64,000 nucleotides of DNA from Chromobotia macracanthus (Eukaryota; Chordata; Actinopteri; Cypriniformes; Botiidae). The notes under the pieces were generated by a model. That model made no database searches, was not told where the DNA came from, and saw only the letters and a list, made by a program, of their open reading frames with translations. The DNA lies in NCBI GenBank assembly GCA_036877525.1, contig JAZGTH010000040.1, positions 682,001-746,000 of the forward strand. The letters are read 5' to 3'. Of this stretch, positions 57,451 to 64,000 are shown in pieces; the first letter of the stretch is position 1, and every line of letters starts with the position of its first letter. Both the position numbers and the translations under genes were made by a program.

Positions 57451-60400
57451 ATTTTAAACTTGCCACCTGAAAATTTGTAGCTTTTTTTCTTGATTGTTCA
57501 CAACACCAAGCTTGAATATGTGAGAACTCTAAATAAGAGTGAAAGAACTTATAGTTATTGACAAACATATTTCACATAAATAAAGAAACAAATTTGTTTA
57601 TTTATTTGTATAGGTTTTCTCTTACAGTAATTTGGATAACAGTGTTGAAAAGTACATGTAGCATTTGTAAATACTGTAAACTAAAGTGTTTCTGTTAGGC
57701 TACTGTCAAACTTTTTGGTAATTGATTTTTTTTTGTTACAGGGGACAAATCATGCAGTAACAGGGTTGTATGCAAACTATGGGACACATTTGGAATGCAA
57801 AAGGCAAGACATTTGAAAAATCAAGACATTTGATGTTTAACTACTTTATATGCTGTGTTAGCTTAAATCAGACCAAAACTGATTTTTTTTTGTTGTAAAG
57901 TTCTTTTAATGCTTTAAAATGTAAAAAGACACCAAAGTGTACTGTGCTTGTGGAATAGGTCATTTACTGTCCTATAGAAGAACATTACTTGGAGTTCAGC
58001 TGCGTGTTTGTGTACATGTGACTGACAGCAGACTTGGCATGGATAGTAATTTTCCTATTCAATGCCATCATCCAAAAAGTCATCTCATTCACCCAGAGTC
58101 TCTTGGCTGGGAAGACACAGGCAGAGAAAGAGGCAAAGAAAAGCGATTGTAGATGACGGTGTGGTAGAAAAAGACAGAGAGTCCCCTCTCACTGCTGCCA
58201 GGGGGCACACAGACAGCCCTTGTGTTACAAGAATGCAAATTCTTTTGATTCTATTTCAGGTTTTTATTACTGTTTGGGAAGTTGAAACAATCACTGGTTG
58301 TGGCATAGGCGTTGATGATCAAGTCACTGGCACATACAACACCATAAGTATGTGTGTGTTGGTGTGTGACCGTCCCCAACCCCCTCATCCAATTAGAATA
58401 GAAGACACCACATATGTTTGTGGGTCAGTTGCCATGGTTATAGCCTTTTTGCCCAGGGAAGGTCAACAGGGGGCAGATGTGGATGACCTCTGTGACCTTT
58501 GCTGTCTGTGTTATTGTTCACCTTAACATCTTCCTTTTCACTGGTGCTTTGTGAAAATATTCCACATCTCTTGCAATTACACATATATAAAAGAAATTAA
58601 TGCAATTAATCAAATATTGTTGATCATTTCCAGTCTATATTGTATATAAACTGATCTCACCTTTTTGGGTCAGGCATCCCCAGTTCTATGGTCATGCTGT
58701 ATGGACAGAAATACAGTACCTTCAGGGGCAAATTGGTTGAAGTGTGATCTATTTAGATAATGCAGTCTCTCTCTTTTTCCTTCGTCTGACGGTCAGGGCT
58801 GATAAGCTTGAATGACAGTAGGTAAATATTTTATGTTAACAGTGGCCTTGGCCGAAAATTTCCAAGAAAAGCATTTGATTGTAGCTCTGTTCTGTTGCTT
58901 ACCCAGACAGCATTTCTAAGCAACATAGGTAAACAAAAGCTGTTCTAAATGAAGGTGATGTAATTATGCTTTGAATTATGCAGGACTTTGAATATCCTGT
59001 GTTCCATATGAAGAGTGCTATCGGTGTGGCACGTAGATGCTGACATTGACATAAGAATAATGCCTTAGAAAACCCTAATGGACAGCCCATATACAGACAA
59101 TAAGACAGCTGATGTTTTAAAACAGCTTTTATTTTTGTAAAATTCTCAGAAAAAAGTTACATTAGATTTTGAAATTGTCTGCTTGTTTTGTGTGTTTCCT
59201 ATCACTTCCAACAAATCACTAAAATGTTTTATATGTTTCATATGAACACTTTATATGTTCATATGAAAACTTTGCAAAGTGCTTTTTCTATTTCTTATTT
59301 GATAAAAATATTTATCATTCTTCATATTTCTAATTCTGTTTCTTTATGATCCACACAAAAGACATGTATTATTAATTCCATTCCTGTATACCATCTCTTT
59401 CTCGTTTCCTCTCTCTCGCCCCATGTCTCCTTTCTCGTTCCTCTCTCCTTTTATCTGTTTTCTTTTCTTCCTCTTTCCTTGAACCCCCCAATCTCTCTCC
59501 CTCTCTGTCTCATTCTCTTGCGCTGCTCGCTGTCCCTCTGTGCCTCACCGTGTCGTGTTCCTAATTTATTTATAATTAGTGCTCTTTGTCAGAATGCAGG
59601 GAGAATGTTAAAGTACAAGATGCTCTGGTCTGGATACAAATGGGCCAGTGTCTTCCACTCTCACATGTATACTTGCTCTCTTGCGTTTTCTTTCTCTCCA
59701 TCCTCATCTTTGTTCTCCCCTAAACTCTTCATCCATTAGCCGTGAGCTGAGACTCAGACGCTCTTCTGTTTCACCATTTCAAACAACCATATCTACTTTA
59801 AGAAATGTATATTTTTTATATTGAATGTACAATAGTCAGACAGATGACAGTGAACACTGCTTCAGCCCAGACCAAAGTATAGCTGTGATGTGTATTGTAC
59901 AGTCTGACATAAATAAAAGGCTTTTGACGTCACAGCATGCACGGCTTTTACCTAAGATTTCACTAGAATAATATACAGTCTGACAACCAACAATTGGAAA
60001 GGATTGTAAAAACTTTACAGTATGCTCTCGGCTTTATTTGTAATGTCTAATCTGTATTTTTCTACAGTACACAGAAAAAAAAGACATGTTGCACCAGGTT
60101 TGACAGTAGTGTTGACAAATGCCATTGGTTCTCATATATTGTAACTGAATGTGGCATGCTGGCAAATGTGGTAGTTCAAATAAGATTTGAGATCTATGGC
60201 ACAGGGGAAATCAGATTTTGAATTTTCTCACACAAAACTGTTGTATGACATCATAAGACATAGACCATAGTAGTTGAGTGGACGATTTTTACAGCGTTTA
60301 TTGTCCTTTTGTTCAATGTTCTTTGTTAATTACTTTCCAAGTTTTCAAATTTGTTGCATAGCACATTGAGTCAATTTAGTTGTTTTTAAATATGCTTTAG

Positions 60401-61278
60401 ATATGGACTTTCTGGAACACTTGGTCACTGTGTGATATGTGAAGGGAGCATTCTGCAAAACTTTTCCATTTTTCTCAAGGTCAAATTGTGGGTTTGGAAT
60501 GACATGATGAGGGAATAAAGATGACTGAATTTTTGAATGAGCAATTCTTTCAAGCAAGAGTTGAGCAATCAATTCCCATTTGTTTCTTATTGTAGAACAG
60601 GGACTGAAAATGAAAGCTACTGTGGGGGGGGGGGGACATTTTTCAGGAAACAAAAATATCTGAAAGCAAAAATTCCCTCAAAAGTTTGTGATGACCAAGA
60701 CTTGCTGTACTAGCTGACCTCATCTTGTGATCTCTTTGTCTCTTTGTCCTTGGACACAGGGATCGACATCTTTCTGTGATTTTGCCATTTTCACCCATGT
60801 GCCATATTTCCTGTTCATCCCTCTATTCCTCCACCTCTTTCCCTCAATTCCCTCATCCCTCTCTCCGCTGCCCAAGGCAATGCTGTCCTGCAGGCTTTGA
60901 TCACAGGGCCAGGGAGGAAATAGGAAGTGGGTCAGAAAGTTGTGCTGGAGACTGCAGGGAAACAAGGCTGGAATTTTGAGTAGGTGAGCAGAGAGAGAGA
61001 GAGAGGGACTGGAGAGAGGCAGAAGAGGGAGAGATCTCCAATCCTGGCAGAGCAGATAAAAAGAAAACAAGAATTTGATCAACAGGAGAAGCCAGTCAAG
61101 ACTGAGTTAGAAAAGACAATGTCAACTTTAAAGTCAAGATAGAGTCAAAATTGACCATATGTACTTTTACTGTTTACTTTTATTATTTACTGTTTATCGA
61201 CTCATGTTCTGAATAAAAAAAACTGACTGATTTCATCAACATGACTGAGGAAACAGCTTAGGTTGTGCAGACTTTTGG

Positions 61279-61420
61279 TTAAAGGAGCAGGCTGATATTT
61301 TTTATTCATACTTATGTTGTTACAAACACTAAGTATGATTGTTTTCTTCTGTAAAGTACATCTGTTTTTTTCCATACAATGGCAGCCTGAAGTCAAATTG
61401 AAAGCACTATGTAGGTCCAT
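61279..61420 (+). repeat. possible divergent TTAA-type MITE fragment
   Basis: It starts TTAAAGGAGCAGGCTGATAT and continues with TTATTCATACTTATGTTGTT, with later words (ttttcttctgtaaagtacatc, ccatacaatggcagcctgaag) that resemble interiors of the same MITE family. The match is weak and both borders are uncertain. Confidence 0.35.
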
Positions 61421-62404
61421 ATATTTGTGCACTATACCAGCATCGGTTACAGCTGCAATCTGTATGTTTTGCCTTTCTATCACCATCATTGTTTAAAACA
61501 TAAAATTGCAGGTTACGTTATGTACTTTTCTTTACCTTTTTTGAAATTAAGTGAAGCCAAACTGACATTTCCCAGGAAATTGGGCCAGACAGCTCAGATT
61601 ATAAATCATTATTATAAACTCACAGTTGCAAATCAAGGTGATTGTTTTGAACTGTTATGTACATGCTCAATAACTGTTTTTTTGTATTTTAACCAAAAAA
61701 GTTACAGCAGCTTCAAGTCTTCTTAAGACATATGACATATCTTTGTTCGAGAAACAGACCTCAATGTAATGAGCTGTTAACGTTAGAACAGCTACGAATG
61801 GATGATTGATTGAGTCAGTATGAACTGAATCAATCCAGTCTGAGACCGAATCATTCAGTCTGATTTGTGGATCAACTAACTTAATTAAAGTAATATAGAG
61901 GATATAGTACATAAGTTATATGGGCTACATTTATGGTACTTTTGTGGTGCTTTTGTCCTGTCTGGAGCTTAATTCACCTTATCTTCCATGGTAGCCTTGG
62001 TGTGAGTAAAAAACTTCTGCTTGTGTTTGAACTTCCAGTTGTCACAGCTTCAGTGCTCTTGTAATTATTCATAGCAGCACAATCTTCTACAAGGGACTAT
62101 ATGAAAAACTGAATATATCCCAGTACGTTATTTCTGGCCACTTTCTCATGTTATCCTCGCAGTCGCTAGTGGCAATCCTTGAAGGATGCAATACATTTAC
62201 ACCATCTGACCACAACAGCATAGAAAAAGTGTGGACCATGTTATTTATGTCAGCTAATTAATGCACACTAACCTAACTAAGCTTTGACTCTGATGGCAGA
62301 ATAAAAGGGTTTGAATGGAAAGTGGGCATGGCTACATAATGTAAATAATCACAATGAACTTGGAATGTAAGTTGTTGTATGGTAAAGAGCTGTGACATTT
62401 CTTC

Positions 62405-62512
62405 AAACCATGTATTGTTTTGTTCCACTAAAGAAGAAAAAAGTCATACAGGTTTGGATTGACATGAGGGTAAGTAATAATAGAATTAAATTTTTGAGTA
62501 AACTGTTTTATT
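62405..62512 (-). repeat. partial TAGTTCACCC-type MITE, reverse orientation
   Basis: The reverse complement reads AGTTTACTCAAAAATTTAAT, then TATTACTTACCCTCATGTCA, ATCCAAACCTGTATGACTTT and TTTCTTCTTTAGTGGAACA. This is the familiar order of the family found at 13169 and 57347. Confidence 0.6.
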
Positions 62513-63305
62513 CTAATAGCTATATATAGACATTGTTTTAGCAAAATCATTCTGATCCGACTCTGTTCTGGTATGGAACACCCACTTCTCATAATCCAAT
62601 CAGTTCCCAGTTAAAAAAAACTGCCCAGTTTTTTTCTTGCTATGCTTCACATTACTGAAGTAAAATAGGTAGTGAAAACCATGTTGACTAAAGCTAAACA
62701 ATAAATATGCCTATTGTTAGACACACATGTATTGGCAGTCCATTGAATTGCTTATGTAATTAGTATTCAAAACAGCTCATTAATATTCAGAGATATCATT
62801 AAGCCCTCCTGATGTTGTCAGCTCACCTGGGACAAGGTTTGGGAGGAGGGGATGGAGGTGGAGGTTTGACTGGTCAGGGAGAGGTGCGGCAGGGCATCCC
62901 ACCAGGGATAAGGGGATTTGGGGCTGGATGAAAACCGAAGAGGTTTAAAGTAAAAGGAAGGGGGTTGTGTGAGTAATTGGACCAAGGGGAGGCCACACAG
63001 ACAAACGTTAAGATCCACATGAGCCTGCACATTTAAATGCACATACAAACACACATTAATACATTCCCATATTCCCCCACAAAAGAGTCTTTAACACACA
63101 CTCTCACATTGACATTTTGCTGACACAGATACTCTCTCATTCAAACACGCTCACAGACACGTACATACAGGCATGTTCTGTTATTGGACAAGGTAAATTA
63201 GAGAGGTAATTACTTTTTGTGCTGTCAGAGCTGCTAAAGGTTGAGAGATGTGGTTTAGGACAGCTGTGACTTAGAGCTGAATAGAGAATGAGAGAGAGGG
63301 AGAGA

Positions 63306-63325
63306 GACAGACAGACAGACAGACA
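63306..63325 (+). repeat. (GACA)n short tandem repeat
   Basis: Four to five GACA units directly after a short GA-rich run. Confidence 0.9.
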
Positions 63326-64000
63326 AGTAAAGAATAAAAAAGAATAGAGTCTATATTCATTGAAAAAGTTCAGAGAAGACTGTCACATTCTCAATTGTTG
63401 TATCAACTAGATCAGGCAGCAGATCACATGTTCTCTGCTTTCTGTAGACATATTGGCAGTCACCACATGACATCATGGAGCATTTACATAAAGTAGAACT
63501 GTCGCTGTCATTGATTTCACCTTAAATGTCAACTCTTGTTGAAAATGAATGACTTCTGGTTGCTTTGACGCTGTAAATCACTTGTCAGTGTAAACAGCAC
63601 TTAACAGGAAACAGATTCACTCTCTCTGCCTTTTGGGGTTCACTGTTCTACCTCATGGATAACACAACAAAGCCAAATTATATGTAAGTTATATATGTAT
63701 ATAATGTATATGATTAGAAAAATTATTAGAATTAGAAAAAAACAATCTTTACAAAAATTCATTTCAGGTCACATTATGAAAATTTAAAATCAAGGTTTTT
63801 CATTTAATCTTTCAATGACAACAGAAGTTAATTCAGCCACTTACTGCACTACATCACCCGACTCCACCTTTATTTCTATTGATTTCTGTTATATATTAAA
63901 TATTGTAACTCATTAATTAAGTAGTCCAGGGGGAACTCTCCATCATGATAAGATAAATCGGTTCACTTTAGTTTCACTGCAGTTTTACTTCTTCATGCTG

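Larger units (their letters stand above)
46661..64000. other. non-coding region downstream of the CpG-dense island
   Basis: About 17 kb with no convincing coding exon; open frames here are short and lack family similarity. It contains the MITE at 50148, the repeats at 53214, 54250, 56282, 56505, 57347 and 62405, and microsatellites. GC-richer compact blocks at 48470-49020, 49780-50000, 51000-51270 and 52150-52330 may be regulatory. A poly-G run lies near 60622-60634, and a G-rich, quadruplex-prone stretch at about 62840-62866. It may be an intron or upstream flank of the next gene; that is inference. Confidence 0.5.

Noticed and set aside
1..64000. Bacterial-type systems (operons, CRISPR, toxin-antitoxin, phage)
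   Set aside because: The window is vertebrate nuclear DNA with split genes and eukaryotic repeats; no such architecture is visible.

Overview
The window looks like nuclear DNA of a teleost fish, most likely a cyprinid (carp, minnow or zebrafish relative). Evidence: a vertebrate-type split gene with GT-AG introns, an AT-rich and CpG-poor background, tRNA-derived SINEs of the common fish type, several TTAA-flanked miniature transposons, and long GT, CT and minisatellite tracts. The species assignment is inference. No bacterial, CRISPR, phage or viral system is visible.

One protein-coding gene is firmly supported: arhgap35 (p190A RhoGAP, formerly GRLF1), on the + strand. Its coding sequence has six exons: 22866-26600, 30275-30419, 35332-35409, 37942-38073, 41236-41341 and 41433-41859. 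The joined reading frame is continuous (intron phases 0,1,1,1,2) and gives 1540 residues: an N-terminal GTPase domain, four FF domains, two pseudo-GTPase domains, a linker with the two SH2-docking tyrosines, a basic stretch, a C-terminal RhoGAP domain with an intact arginine finger, and a proline-rich tail. A strong splice acceptor at 22487-22488 shows that the 5' UTR continues in an upstream exon I could not find. The 5' leader holds several upstream ORFs, one of which overlaps the start codon. The 3' UTR probably ends near 44.79 kb. Whether this is the a or b teleost copy cannot be settled here.

Layout: 1-22488 is non-coding, probably the 5' UTR intron and/or upstream intergenic DNA, with SINEs, MITEs, a CT microsatellite and some conserved-looking blocks. 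22489 to about 44790 is arhgap35. About 44790-46250 is an AT-rich gap with a CTCF-like motif at 46027-46040. 46260-46660 is a CpG-dense island with an ETS-like site and a near-perfect inverted repeat with 62-bp arms; it is the best candidate for another promoter. 46661-64000 has no recognisable coding exon but holds candidate regulatory blocks (48.5, 49.8, 51.0 and 52.2 kb), a TTAA MITE, a LINE-tail-like repeat and an 86-bp tandem repeat. A reasonable inference is that 46.3-64 kb belongs to the first intron or regulatory flank of the next gene. In human, NPAS1 follows ARHGAP35 in the same orientation (recalled, not checked).

No new coding system was found. The most unusual items are the palindrome inside the CpG island, the uORF that overlaps the arhgap35 start, two inverted copies of a ~100-bp unit inside intron 1, and the CTCF-like and enhancer-like blocks around the 3' boundary of the gene.
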